DNA from: Struthidea cinerea
Lineage: Eukaryota; Chordata; Aves; Passeriformes; Corcoracidae
Length of the DNA: 64,000 bases
Direction: 5' to 3'
NCBI GenBank assembly: GCA_013397865.1
Contig: VZTI01004617.1
Span: forward strand, 428,821 to 492,820
Positions 14,386-26,988 of this stretch are shown here, one piece after another. Numbering within the stretch: position 1 is the stretch's first letter; each line of letters opens with the position of its first letter. The position numbers were made by a program, and so were the translations under genes. A model generated the notes under the pieces. That model was not told the DNA's origin, made no database searches, and worked only from the letters and a program-made list of their open reading frames with translations.

Positions 14386-15659
14386 TCATTGACATGCTCA
14401 ATTCAAAGACAATTTAACCAAAGGAAAGAAAAAAACACCAAAAAAACAAACTTCAAGAAAAATAATCTCAAACGAGTGAGATTTTCTTGCCAAATTCATT
14501 CCAAGGATATTTTTTCCCCTCCTATCAGCTGCTCTTGCATCCAAGGACAACGTTCTCTTCCCCTTTTCAGAAAAGCTTTGGACTGACATTTGTTTATAAT
14601 ATCTTATTAGAATTTACTAAAATATTTTCAGCGTAAGACCCACGGCATCAACTCATCTTTCCTCACTGAAGCAATAAGCAGCCACTAAGGCTCAACGCGT
14701 TGGGCTTCCTGTTTACATCCCCAGATGGCAAATTAATGTGTGCTCATTCCTCCCATGGATTAATCTCTCCTTTTCCCACATAATCTGCAAATGAAGCCCA
14801 GATGGAAAGAATTAGCTCGAAATCTTCCCCTCCTCCCGCCCACCCTCCCCAAAAAAATTGTTGGGAGAGGGGTTTTGGTAGCACTGATTACACTGCAAAA
14901 TTGTTCAGTGATTCCTTAAGTTCCTAAGTCTATTGGAATCTCCCAAAAGAAATATAGGATTATTCTGCTGGTGTAATATAGCACATGATATATTATGGTT
15001 CCTGCGTTACTGCTCTGTTTACAAGACCAGGGATACTAAAAAGAAGCCATTGGAAATGTATAAAGCCAGTAGCTGGAGACTAAGAGACACTAATCCCAGC
15101 TCAGTGAAGCCAAGGAAGAAACTTCCAAACAGCAGACATGGGATTAAACCTCTCCAAGCCTTACAAAGCTCAGCTTGGTGCAGATCGCAAGCTCTTACAC
15201 TGCTTAGATGTTTTTGAGAATACAGCTTATGGTCTATATTCTTTCTTTTTTGAGGAAAAAACTTGCCATGAGATGCCTGCGATGCCTTTTGTAGGCAGTG
15301 GCTCTGAAAGCTTTGGATGGGTGCTCCTTATGGTGCCTAGGCCAGGTGACAGACATCATCAGTGTCATCTGCTGTGTCCCAATCCCGCTGGAATTTAGGG
15401 AATTTTTAGCGCTAAAAGCACTGATGGATGCCTTCCTTGCACAACTGGGAAGTGGAGGAATTGCAGCATGATCTTAGCCTTAAGAAAATGGAGCAGGGTC
15501 ATGTCCAGCCTAAACCAAAGTTCTTGTGCCTCTTAAGACTCAGCTGCTTTATTAACAATAACTCACACCTGCCTTACTGGCAATATTCACCACTTTCCAG
15601 GCTTCCAACACTTGCCTGGACCTCTAAAGACAATTGAAAATGACCTCAAGTTGTGCCAA

Positions 15660-15895
15660 TGGAGTTTCAGGTTGGATAATAGGAAAAATAATTAATCACT
15701 GAAAGAGCGGTTAAGCATTGGAAGAGGCTCCCCCGGGAAGTGTTGGAGTCACCGTCCCTGAAATTGCTCAAAAAATGAGTAGAAGTGGCACTTGGTGACA
15801 CGGCGTAGTGGGAATGGTGGTATTTGTTCGAAGCTTGGACTGGATGATCCTGGAGGTCTTTTCCAACCTTCATGATTCCGTGATTTTATGATTCT
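15660..15895 (+). mobile_element. Diverged CR1 3' end
   Basis: Ends GGAGGTCTTTTCCAACCTTC plus ATGATTCCGTGATTTTATGA, a CR1 tail with octamer repeats. The body is diverged (AGAGGCTCCCCCGGGAAG). Confidence 0.85.
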
Positions 15896-17454
15896 TGGCT
15901 CCCTTTTCCATCACCCCCAGCTCCGGAGACGTTGTGTTGATCATGCCTTTAAGGCTGGGGATATCCCACAGTATGAATTTTCTGCAATCCCAGTTTGTCA
16001 TGACCAATTCCTGATCATTCCCTTTGGGAAAAGCTGAACCTCGAGTGAGGCTGTGCTTCCATGAAGGCTTTCCCACCTGACAATGGATTTTTTCCTGGCT
16101 TGTGCAAACCATGGGAAAAACTCATCAAAGGGAATTAATGAACTGGTCCAGCCTCACCTTCATCCCATCCTAGTGAAAGCCAAACCACAGATACATTTTT
16201 TTTAATCCTCAATTATTAAATTGATCAAAGGAGGTGCCAGCACTGGGGAACTCTGAAACATTTCGGACACGATGCCAACAATTTATTTGAAGCCCTGCCT
16301 GCTTCCACATGCCCTGAACTGCTCGTGAACCTTCCCAAACCCCAGGTCATGCAGCAGCAGCGCAGAGTTTGGATCCCAAGTGGAAGAAATCTGTGTGCCA
16401 GGGGTTGAGCTGAGAGGAATTAAGCCAAGAAGCCACCCAAAAAGGTGTGGTTTGGGTTTATCCCACCATATTCTTCCTGAAGAAGCTGGTAAATTCCGTG
16501 GGCTCTTTAATCAACAGGAAAAGCTGGAAGATCAGCATTAATTGTCATGAAAATGACACCATTTTTAGAAGCTTTTATGTATGGGTGATTGTGGAGTTAT
16601 TTGGATTTTTTATTTTATTTTATGAGCATTGTAATAATTAAAAATGTTGTTGCTCTGTTTGAGTGCAAGTGGTTTATGTCAAAACAATTTTCTACCTTAA
16701 GAAACACCCCACTCCGTGAGGAAACGGAGAAATCCCTATGGGCAATGAGGAAAACAGATCCGAGCAGAAAAACAAATGAAAAATGAGAAGAGAAATGAGA
16801 AAATTAAAATTATCCCAATTATAGACATAAAACCAATTGAATAATGATCAGTGAGCTTTAATGTTAAAAAAGGGAGAAAATAGCTAGAAAATCAAAATGC
16901 TCGCAAGAAAATTTGCAATAAAAATACTCATCTTTACCCTGCTAAACCTCTAGGTAGCACCCAGTGGAGAGTTTGTTATTTCCCATCCACAAATGCTCCG
17001 AAAAAAAAGAATAATAATATAAAAAAAGGAGTCACACAACTTTAGTCTGAGCTAATTGTTCAAGGAAACAGAGTTTCCTCCAAGGCTGATAAATCCCACA
17101 GGCTATTTCAAACAACTGAGCAGTAAATCACAGAGAAGTGCTGGTACATTATACAGTGAAATCAAAGTGATTTGCAGAACCCTAAATGTTTCTTCATTAC
17201 CCTTAATCCTACACCATTAAAGTAACGAGGAACCCTGATAAGGTTTTCAGACAGTGACAAGGCAACAGGAAAATTATGGGCATTTTTATTTCAGGCATTT
17301 TCTCTTAGTGCTTTTGGTTTAAAACATAATGAAATATTGTAAATACTTTTATGAGGTTGTAATAAAAAACCCTAATGAAGCTAAAACTGTGAGCTTTGTT
17401 ACAAGTTGAGAGCAGGACCGAGTCATGCTGCTACTCTGGATTAAAAAAAAAAAN

Positions 17455-18146
17455 CATTGATTCTGTGGCACGAATTGAACATGACGTGTGTTCATTCCCA
17501 CTACATCCACACACACAGATCATATAAAACCAGGGATGATCTCTCTGCCAGCACATCCCCCACATTGTAAATCATTCTGTACATGTCTATACATGACAGA
17601 GGTTTAGTGTAACCTGTGTTTGTGTTATATATCGTGCCAGAAAGTCACAATGCCATCTGGGATTTAAGGAAATGACTCTTTATTCACTTCTCTATACTGA
17701 TTACAAACCCTTAGTTTTTATTCTCTATATTCTAAATAAGCTCTCTGTGCCACTGAACTGTAGTGGCATTATTATATTTTAAATGTTATTATAATATTAT
17801 ATAATATTATAATAACATTTAAAATATAATAATGCCACTACAGTTCAGTGGCACAGAGAGCTTATTTAGAATATAGAGAATAAAAACTAAGGGTTTGTAA
17901 TCAGTATAGAGAAGTGAATAAAGAGTCATTTCCTTAAATCCCAGATGGCATTGTGACTTTCTGGCACGATATATAACACAAACACAGGTTACACTAAACC
18001 TCTGTCATGTATAGACATGTACAGAATGATTTACAATGTGGGGGATGTGCTGGCAGAGAGATCATCCCTGGTTTTATATGATCTGTGTGTGTGGATGTAG
18101 TGGGAATGAACACACGTCATGTTCAATTCGTGCCACAGAATCAATG
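17455..18146. repeat. Perfect 692-bp palindrome (346-bp arms, no spacer)
   Basis: I checked each 60-bp line of the left arm 17455-17800 against the right arm 17801-18146. They are exact reverse complements, with the centre between 17800 and 17801 in an AT-rich core. The left arm starts at the base immediately after a lone N (17454) that follows an A-run. No natural sequence feature explains arms that stop exactly at an N, so an assembly or library foldback is the leading explanation. No gene lies in it. Confidence 0.99.
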
Positions 18147-18178
18147 ACATCTGAGCCAACATTTGCATCTGTGGGGAA

Positions 18179-18490
18179 GCACAGAACCCCAGAACGGTTT
18201 GGGTTGGAAGGGACCTTAAGGATCATCCCATTCCACGGGCAGGGACACCTTCCACTGTCCCAGGGTGCTCCAAGCTCCGTCCAACCTGACCTCGGATGCT
18301 TCCAGGGATGGGGCAGCCACAGCTGCTCTGGGCAACCTGTGTCAGTGTCTCACCATCTCACAGGGAACAATTTCTTCCCAATATCCCATCCAACCCTGCC
18401 CTCGGGCAGCTTGAAGCCATCCCCCTTTCCTGTCACTCCATGCCCTTGTCCAAAGTCCCTCTCCAGCCTGTTTCGTCTCCTGACACATAG
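18179..18490 (-). mobile_element. CR1 LINE 3' end
   Basis: CACAGAACCCCAGAACGG then TTTGGGTTGGAAGGGACC, through to CACTCCATGCCCTTGTCC. It begins only about 33 bp after the end of the large palindrome. Confidence 0.92.
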
Positions 18491-18624
18491 AGGGGCATGG
18501 AGAGAAACTCCGAGCATCAGGCATGACTCTCCTTTTCTCATGAATGGTTCACTTTCTGGTTTATTTTGGGATTTAACAACTCCTTGGAGATTTTTATGAG
18601 TGGACAATTTTTTTGTATCGAATC

Positions 18625-18800
18625 TGCATTGGCAGGGCCTGCACAGGGAGGTTTGGAGTTCCCATCCCTGGAGGTGTCCGAGGAAGGCCTGGACATGGCA
18701 CTCAGTGCTCTGGGCTGGTGACAAGGTAGGGATCAGTCACAGGGTGGACTTGATGATCTTGGAGGTCTTTTCCAACCTCAGTGATCCCGGAATTCTGTGT
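18625..18800 (+). mobile_element. CR1-type 3' end, different subfamily
   Basis: GGTTTGGAGTTCCCATCCCT, CAGGGTGGACTTGATGATCT and TTGGAGGTCTTTTCCAACCT lead to a degenerate octamer tail. Tail-to-tail with the CR1 at 18179-18490 across a 135-bp spacer. Confidence 0.8.
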
Positions 18801-21124
18801 AGTGAGGTCTGAGCATCTCCTCCACACGCAGGGGACCTCTGACCAACCCGTGTCACTCCTTACCAGCAGCAAAAGCTGCCTGAGCACATCTTTACCTGAA
18901 CAGTTTATACAAGACCCCACTTTCCAATGCTGGGAGCACCGCTGGAATTCTTCAGGGCTGGATTAAAAGGCCCCTGTGCCGGTGGAGGGGTGGCTGCGAG
19001 TGCAGCTGCTGGACACGGCCATAACTCACTGCTACTACTGAGCTCGCTGCTATTTATTTACTGAGTTCAGCCAGCAGACTCCTAAGTGATTTAGATGTTC
19101 CTCCAGATAAAAACGCCAGAGTAGTCAGGGGGTTTTCTTGCAAATAGTTTTTTACAAATCCAGCATTGCATCAGCGATGGAAAGGGAGCAGGCAGGAGGG
19201 CAGGGAGGGGGAAAACGGCTTGGGTGTAAATGGGCACAGTTTGGTCTTTCTGCTGAGCAGCGTTAGCAAAGACCAGGAGGTTTTACTGCTCCTCAGGCAC
19301 ATCTTTGGTTTGGTTTTTGCACTGCAAACAAGACAATATAGACATTGTCTATAGGTGGAACGGCAACAGTTCTCCGAGAGGCCAAGTCAAAAGAAAAGTA
19401 ATAAATGACAACAATCAAAACAAGGGAGGCTCTGGGGAGAGGGGAAAAAAAATCAATTACTAGAGGGAATAAAAAGATCACTGTCAGAGGATGACAGGAA
19501 TTCCTGATATGAGGGATTTAGCAGTGAAGGACAGATTCCTTTTTTTTTTTCTTTTACTTAAAGGCAAAATATACGTTCACACTGTTGAGCATTTTTGAAC
19601 TTTGAACTCTCTGACCTTTAAAGCCTCCACAATAAATCCTGGCCAACTTGGAAGAAACGGCAACAAACAGCAGAGTTGGTCCCTTGGGTGCCTTTGGTCA
19701 CACACTCGTGGCATCGTTTGGCTGCATCCAGCACCACGGTGGTGGCAGCAGTGCCTGGGGACAGACAGACAGACAGATAGACCGACAGTGGCCAAACTCT
19801 GCCCCCAGAGTCTGGAGGTGCAAAAAACCTGGTGGATTTTTCCAGGATTATCCTGGCATTCTGGCAGGAGCGACGGAATCAGGCTGGGGAGGCAGAGTGT
19901 GCTTTACAACAGATACCAGAAAAGTCACGTTTTGCCCCAGTTTGCAATTCGGGCTCCTCCTCCAGTTTGCCCAGGTGAGGTTACAACACTGCATTAGTAA
20001 GAGAGTAATTATGCCAAGATCTAACACACCCAGAGCCATTTTACGTTAGAGGAACCTTTAAACGCTGCCCAGCTGGAAGTAAAGCTGCTCTCAGTCACTC
20101 CATGAGCAACTCTGGGCTCAGAGGAGTAAGAGCATCACACCAACTGAGCAATTTTCTGGGAGCAAGTGAGACCACGGGCCGTGGTTTGGAGTGATTATTT
20201 CCTGAGCAGGGTTAGCTCCAGATGTTTAATAAACACACGGAGGCATCTCTGCCTTAGCATCCCCAGAGCCATAAAGGACAGAGATCATCCTTAAACCTTC
20301 ACCTTTGCCAAAGGCTCAGCACAAGGAAAGGGGAGAGAGGAAATCACACAGAGCAAAGCCCTCGGCTCTTCTGCACTGACCCTGGTGGAGCATTTTTGCA
20401 TGGAGGAAGGAAATCTGAGTTCACAACCTCTCCTGAGCTTTGCTGCTCCTCCCTACCTGTCCTGGGGCCTCATACAGTATAAAATAGTGCCATCTACTGA
20501 TATATTTTAGCAGCTCCTGGCTACTCAGAAAAGCTGATTTTGCTGCTCAAAAAGTACTGATTTTACCTGGAAAGCTGATTTTTCTATCCCTTCATCACTG
20601 TATTAACTCTCTAACCAGGATGTGCTACTCCAAAGGCACTAAAGCAGCTGCGAACTCATCCTGGAAGAAATTATCCCAATGTTAGCAGGGGATTAAACCC
20701 TAATGGAAAGTCCTTAGCGAAAAGGCAAGGATACCGTGCAGGTCTGGATTTTCCTCTGTGGAACACAGGAAGGTGTCCTGGGGAACGCAAAGAGGTTGAG
20801 ATGTCTTCAGCAGTGCTCAAAAGTCACGTGGCTGTTGTGTGACATGCAGAGAAATCCTTCATTCTGGGATTTAAGACAAGAGGAAACACCTGAAAGGAAG
20901 AACCAGAGACAGAGATGCAGCCTGGGGCAGTCGTGTGTTATACAGAGGGGGGGAAAATCCTTCTTGGGAGCTGCACACTTGCAGAGGGGACAATGTGACA
21001 TCTCCTGTCAATTCAGGCATTTTAGAGAAAGTCACTTCACAGAGGAAACATTTCCCTGCTAGCTTAAAAACAGGGGGAAAGGGAGAGTGATTTCCCTGGT
21101 TTGGAGGTCTGCGCTTGGAGTCTG
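18801..21124. other. Intergenic, nothing recognised
   Basis: A short GACA run (near 19760) and T/A homopolymers only. Confidence 0.6.
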
Positions 21125-21605
21125 TCAGGGTTGATATCAATGCTATTTTCAGATAACACCAAAATCACAGGGGAAAAATGAGATTGGCCCCAAAGGTAGA
21201 AATACTTGGAATATTTTCACATTGCTCACAACTGCTCTACACCCAAAAGCCAAACACAAGAGCAAAACAATGTGCAGCGGCATGCTGGGAGAGCTGGGGG
21301 TGTTCAGCCTGAAGAAGGCTCTGGAGAGACCTTAGAGCCCCTGCCAGGGCCTAAAGGGTCTCCAAGAGAGCTGGAGAGGGACTTGGGACAAGGGATGAAG
21401 GGACAGAACACAGGGAATGGCTTTAAACTGCCAGAGGGCCAAGTTAGATGGGATATTGGGAGGAAATTCTTCAGTTCTTCCCTGTGAGGGTGGGGAGGGC
21501 CTGGCACAGGGTGCCCAGAGAAACTGTGGCTGTCCCTGGATCTCTGGAAGTGTCCAAGGCCAGGCTGGATGGGGCTTGGAGCACCCTGGGATAGGGGAAG
21601 GTGTC
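21125..21605 (+). repeat. Inverted duplication, copy 1
   Basis: 481 bp that reappear in reverse complement at 26508-26988 with about 98% identity by eye. The unit has about 165 bp of non-CR1 sequence (for example TTGATATCAATGCTATTTTC) joined to a CR1 3' region. Both parts are shared, so the duplication happened after the CR1 insertion. Confidence 0.9.
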
Positions 21606-21660
21606 CAAGATGGGCTTAAGGTCCCTTCCAACCCAAACCACTCTGTGACTCTGTGATTCT
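21291..21660 (+). mobile_element. CR1 LINE 3' end
   Basis: Runs from GAGAGCTGGGGGTGTTCAGC to the tail CCCTTCCAACCCAAACCACT followed by repeated CTCTGTGA. 5'-truncated, with a complete 3' end. Forms most of inverted-duplication copy 1. Confidence 0.95.
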
Positions 21661-21779
21661 ACACGTCTCAGGACACCTTTGAGCCGGGCTGGAGCCAGGC
21701 CCCCGACCCCTGCTCCTCCACCCTCCCACCCGTCGGGCCGCAGCAGGCTCTGGCTCCTTGTCCAGAAGTCCCCGAGTGA

Positions 21780-22135
21780 CCAGTGAATCCGTGTAACTTT
21801 CCACTCGCCAGCCTCCTCCAGGAGGACACGCCAGCGCTTGATTGCAGCCCGTTATCAGATCCCAGCACCGGGATTTTCCCCTCTCCCGTTGTTTTTACGA
21901 CGAGGAGAAGTTGTTACAACCTTTCTTTTACAAGCCAGCGCCCGCTGCCCGGCGGAGCGGGGTCGCTGATTGCCCTGACTTCCCTGCAGGTATAAAGGCC
22001 GCTGATTTATGGCAGGGGAAATTCATATTAACCATAAATATCTTAATAAGTGGCCGTCTGGGAGAGAGGGCGGGCTTTGGATCCAGCGAGGGCTAATTGC
22101 TGTTTAATGGGCAGCATCTCCAGCACTCTGTAAAA
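21780..22135. promoter_or_regulatory. Candidate enhancer/promoter-like element
   Basis: A non-repetitive stretch with GC-rich and AT-rich blocks. It includes a TATA-like CAGGTATAAAGGCCG, CCATAAATATCTTAATAAG, and a GGGCTAATTGCTGTTTAATG homeodomain-type cluster. The texture resembles conserved non-coding elements in vertebrate gene deserts. Conservation cannot be tested here. Confidence 0.25.
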
Positions 22136-24643
22136 CAAAGCTGGTGGCAGGGCCCGCTGCTGAGGTTACAGAAAGGGCTTTTCATCTGCGAGGGGAAATG
22201 TGGCGCGGCGCTGCTCCCAGCTCAGTCCTGCTGGCCCGCGTCCCACAGGAGATGATTATCCTGCACCGAACACAAAGATTCAGGCCCCACCCTCGGCCAA
22301 CAACCAGACCTACGTCCAGCCATCACCTGGTTTTCCGCCAGCGCTGCTGAGCCCCTTCCTCCAGCTCCCACGTGCCCAAAAGGGACCTCACAACCCCCAA
22401 GCTCAGCATGGGCATGTAAACTCTGGTAAAGGCTCGCTGATTTTGTAGCATTTTGGGTCTCCTCCCTCCAGGAAGGCTCACAGCTAGCGTGATGCCGATT
22501 TGGCAGAGGTGGCAGGTGGGCACTGGGGTGCTGTGGGTTTTTACCCGACCTTCCTGCACAAAAGGGGGGTGCTGGAGATTTCCTGGATCTGTGTGACCCC
22601 CCTGTGCGTCCCCGGCCCAGAAAGAGCTGCTTCTCACCAGCTCACCCACTGCTTTTTCATTCCCAGCCCAGAAGAAACCACTCTTTGGTCAATGTTTTAT
22701 CCCAGGTATTGGCCTCCCCCTGCTCTCTTGAATCAGACTTCAAAGTCACCAAATCTCAGCAGCACTTGCACTGCAGGGGGAGATAAATTATTCTGAGGAT
22801 AGCTCTCATTTTTTCACTCAAACCCCACGGTTTTTGGTTCACAGGGGCCCTTTCGAGGCACAGGGAGGTTCCATCTGTATCGCAGCCTCTGCAGAGGCCT
22901 GAGCCAAGGGAGCCCCTCGGGGTTTACACCCAGCTAAGGTATCAATGAAAATAAAACCCGAGGTTCTGGCTAGAGGTGGGAGCATTCACAGGGTTTCTGG
23001 GATCAGCTGAGGTCTGGCAGGCAGCACGGCTCAGGTGTGAACTGTGGCTCCTGCCTTTGTGTTCGGGATTGCTGTTAGGAGAGAGTCCTGTGCAGAAGGG
23101 AGTGATGAGGAGACACAAAACCAGTTCAGAGGCCTGGCCATTTCCCTGTTTAGCCACGATATTTGATGGAGAGCAGCTGAAAACATTATCTAAGAACTCG
23201 CCTGGTTTAGCACAACTCCTCAAAGTTCCCTGAACCAAAGGGAGAACAGCTTTCCACTGATCTTCCCTTTCCTCACTTCTGATTAACTTCAAAGCCAGAG
23301 CTAAGAAACACTCATTATAAATTGGTTTTAACCTCAAATTTAGTCTAAAGTTCTGGGAATAGACTACAAAAATATGGTTTGGGTTACCTATGGGACATGA
23401 GCAGTAGACGCTGACATAATTAAATCCCAGGGAGAATGGAGAATTCCCTATTAGAGGAAAAAAGAGATGAAAAGAACCCGGAGACCAGAACATGCCCATT
23501 GACAAGGCATCAGGTCTCTTTTAGCTGATGGTCAAAACACGATGTCACCAAGGAGCAGGGCAGCTGGTGGAGCTCTTGCGGAAGGCGACAAACACTCGGT
23601 TGGAATGAAAAAATTAAAGATTTTTACACACTCATTGTGCTGTATTTATCTTCCAGCCCTGCTCCTGTTTCCCATGTGCCACCCTCAGCTGTCCCAAGGC
23701 CAGGCAGGCTCCTGGAGAGCCTCAAACATCCTCCAACACACCAGGGCAATAAATGTGGGCTGCAGATGCTGCTGGATGGACCACATGCCCAACAAACCCC
23801 TTGGGATGAGCACACAGGGTGTGGGGGGTTGCTCCTCCTGTTCCATGCTTCTTTTTTTTTGCTGCTTGTCACTCAATCCTCACTCAGCACTTTTGCTTTG
23901 ATATCAGCACTGACAGATCAGTGTGGTGGCTGCAGATAATCGTAAAGTGTTTGGGTGTTTAAATCCTCTCAGCATCACCCAGAAGAGTTTAACTTGTCAG
24001 AACCTGATGGGGAAACTGCTGCGTTCATCACCACGAGGTGCAGAACCAGCCTCTTCCGCAGCCACCTGGAAAAACAAATCCCAGACCGACTCTGCCTGGC
24101 AGAAATCAGCAATTCCTGCAGGGATAGCAGTGCCTGCACTCTGCAGCTCTGGCACATGGCAGGGCAGAGGCTTCCACACCTCAGTGCTGGCTGTCATGGA
24201 CTAAAAAGCAGCTTTTTCAACTCTTCTGGATTCGGGATGCGATGCAGAACATCAGCAAGCTCTGATTTCTCCCAGTGAGGCAACTTGTCTGTGTTGAAGA
24301 ACATTTACCTGTGGGAACAACCCTCCCTGGGACATCATATTTTGGAACTGGAAGTGAACACATCACTTCTCTAATTAGATTACCAAGCTGGAATTACTCC
24401 AGTGCACTTGAATATTCGCCTTTTGCAAGCAGAGCCACTGCGAGAGCGCCAAGAAGAGAAATCAATCACCCAACATGTGCAGGTTCCTGCTCCGTGGTGC
24501 ACACACTTGTGAAAAGCTGTGACAAAACAATCTCTGAGCTGTCTCCAGCAGCACATTCCCAGTCGTTACCATGGGGGTCTGTGGGCAGAGGGTCCCACAG
24601 GGGAGACACAGGTGGAGCCCATCGTGTGCTGGCACAGGGATGG
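22136..24643. other. Intergenic, nothing recognised
   Basis: Moderately GC-rich, with overlapping open frames of 80-150 codons on several strands and no splice or homology support. A (GGA)n run at 24650 borders the LTR. Confidence 0.55.
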
Positions 24644-25133
24644 TGTGGAACGGAGGAGGAGGAGGAGGAGGATGACGCCGATACACAAACAGAACGGGGA
24701 GCTCGGACAGACGCTCCGTGAGCTCCTTTATTGTCTTATCAGTCTCACTTACAGAGTTCGGACATCAGAGACATACAAGCTCATGTTTCCTAAAAGCTCC
24801 TGGTTACAGAGCATTCTTAAAAGTTTTTCAGCCAATAGCAGATATTCTAAGAGTTACAGACCGCTGTTTTAACCAATCTTCAATAGTGCACGTACATGTA
24901 TTTCAAACAATATTTGCTTGTTTTATACCGTATTTAACAGTGCACAATATTCCACTATAAAGCTTAACCTTATCTATCTTGCTAAGCGTATTTTTTGCAG
25001 CTCTGAGAGCGAGCTCAGCTAGGCCTAGAAACTCTAACCATTGTTTTAGTGTCCTTGCTCTGCTGCATAATTGTATCTTCTTTAATATTTTCACAGCCAC
25101 AGCTTTTCCTAAAATTTTTGCTTTATTCCTACA
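24644..25133 (-). mobile_element. ERV solo LTR, minus strand
   Basis: Read on the minus strand it has the order of a retroviral LTR: a TGTAGGAATAAAGC start, a TATA-like GGTATAAAACAAGC, then about 200 bp later GACAATAAAGGAGCTC as poly(A) signal, and a U5-like end (GTGTATCGGCGTC and a CCTCC run). No viral genes flank it. No target-site duplication was found, so the ends are approximate. Confidence 0.65.
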
Positions 25134-26507
25134 ACTTGCTTTTTATTTCTCACGCTTTTTTAGAAATCCTTTATGTGTTTCCCACAGAGGAGGAGCCGGG
25201 CTTTGTGCGGGAGAGAAATGGATTTCACAGAACCAGGTGAGGAGAGGTGAAGCTCCGGGTGTGCTGCCTGGGAGCTCCATCTGGGACATGGACCAGGCTC
25301 CAGCACAGCTGAGTCTGCTCCCCAGAAACACTGAGTTTTCTCATCTCTGATATGGCTTTGCAGTGGGACAGACACTGTTTAACCCAGGGGGCTGGAAAAC
25401 CAACCATGCCACCTTCCCCAGCCAAGACAGAGACTGAGAGGTGGTGGCTTACCAAGCTGTTCTTAGATACATCCCCAAATCCATATATCTGGAGAGCAGA
25501 CCTGGAGGCAGCTTTTCCACACATTGCCTGGATTTACAGCTCTCTCCTCCAGCTTTTCCTCCATCCTGAACCCAGAAATGCCCGAGACAATGCTGTGCCC
25601 ACCCAGCTCTGCAAACCTCACCGCCATGTGCAGCCCACACGTTGTTCTCCTCTTGGAAGTAAATCCGACCTGAGGAATTGCAGTGATAAATGAACGAGCA
25701 GATTCATGGCGTGGAGAGTAATCCCTAGGAGGAGTGGGAAGGATTCAGCTTGGCAGTAAAACACCAAGCTGGCACATAAATTTCTCCTAAGCGTGGACAC
25801 AAGTGGCAGGCAGTGTCAGAGGCATTAACACCTCCCATCAGGTGTAATTACTCCAGGCTGTTCCCAGTCTGGGGGTCGACAGGCATTTCAAAACCTCTGA
25901 GAGAAATCAAAGCCTGGGAGGTCTGTGGGAGCCATTTTAGGAGGCTGTAAATTTTATTTTAAAAGGAAGAATTTGGAATTGCATAAACAGCTGACCTTTT
26001 CCTAACAAAGAGTGGAGAGTTTTACCTCAGCTTTAGCCAGTAATCAAATCACTTTTTTGTACTAAATTAATTGTGAAATTCAAAATGATATGCACATTCC
26101 AGGGAAAATTACCCTCAGTAAAATTGAAACACCCACAGAGAAAGCCCCAACGAATATCTCTTCCCACATAAAAGCTTCTCCCTCGAAACACAGCGTGTGG
26201 ATTTTGATAAAGCCCATTTGTCGATGCTTTATTCAGACAAATCACCCCTGTTGCAAAGAAATGCAATCCACACGACAGACATTTCACTGCTCGTGGCCAC
26301 CAGGGAGTTCAGAAGCAGCCAGCTCATGGAAAAGTCTGCTTCCAAATCACAGCAAGGAAAACAATCCAGCAGCAGGAAAAGCTCAGCTGATGGCTGAGGG
26401 GGGATTGTCTGCGCTGGATATTCACAGTGCAGGGAAGAGCTGCTCTGCTGCCAGGGCTCGGCACTCCTGGTTTACACCTGCACGTAGCTGTCCCAACACA
26501 GAGCTCA

Positions 26508-26826
26508 GACACCTTCCACTATCCCAGGGTGCTCCAAGCCCCATCCAACCTGGCCTTGGACACTTCCAGGGATCCAGGGACAGCCACAGTTTCTCTGGGC
26601 ACCCTGTGCCAGGCCCTCCCTACCCTCACAGGGAAGAAGTGAAGAATTTCCTCCCAATATCCCATCTAACTTGGCCCTCTGGCAGTTTAAAGCCATTCCC
26701 TGTGTCCTGTCCCTTCATCCCTTGTCCCAAGTCCCTCTCCAGCTCTCTCGGAGACCCTTTAGGCCCTGGCAGGGGCTCTAAGGTCTCTCCAGAGCCTTCT
26801 TCAGGCTGAACACCCCCAGCTCTCCC
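26508..26826 (-). mobile_element. CR1 LINE 3' region (duplicated copy)
   Basis: Same CR1 segment as at 21291, reversed and missing its last tail bases because the duplication breakpoint cuts it. Confidence 0.93.
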
Positions 26827-26988
26827 AGCGTGCTGCTGCACATTGTTTTGCTCTTGTGTTTGGCTTTTGGGTGTAGAGCAGTTGTGAGCAATGTGAAAAT
26901 ATTCCAAGTATTTCTACCTGTGGGGCCAATCTCATTTCTCCCCTGTGATTTTGGTGTTATCTGAAAATAGCATTGATATCAACCCTGA
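26508..26988 (-). repeat. Inverted duplication, copy 2
   Basis: Reverse-complement partner of 21125-21605. This copy stops about 50 bp short of the CR1 3' tail that copy 1 has, so copy 1 looks like the source and copy 2 the derived, truncated one. Differences are scattered single bases. Confidence 0.9.

Larger units (their letters stand above)
12826..17453. other. Intergenic, one diverged CR1
   Basis: Includes the CAG-rich patch and a short CA run near 13250. It ends in an A-run against the single N at 17454. Confidence 0.6.

Noticed and set aside
26090..26809. 239-codon open frame, plus strand
   Set aside because: Its second half is a reversed CR1 copy; CR1 3' ends commonly stay open in antisense.
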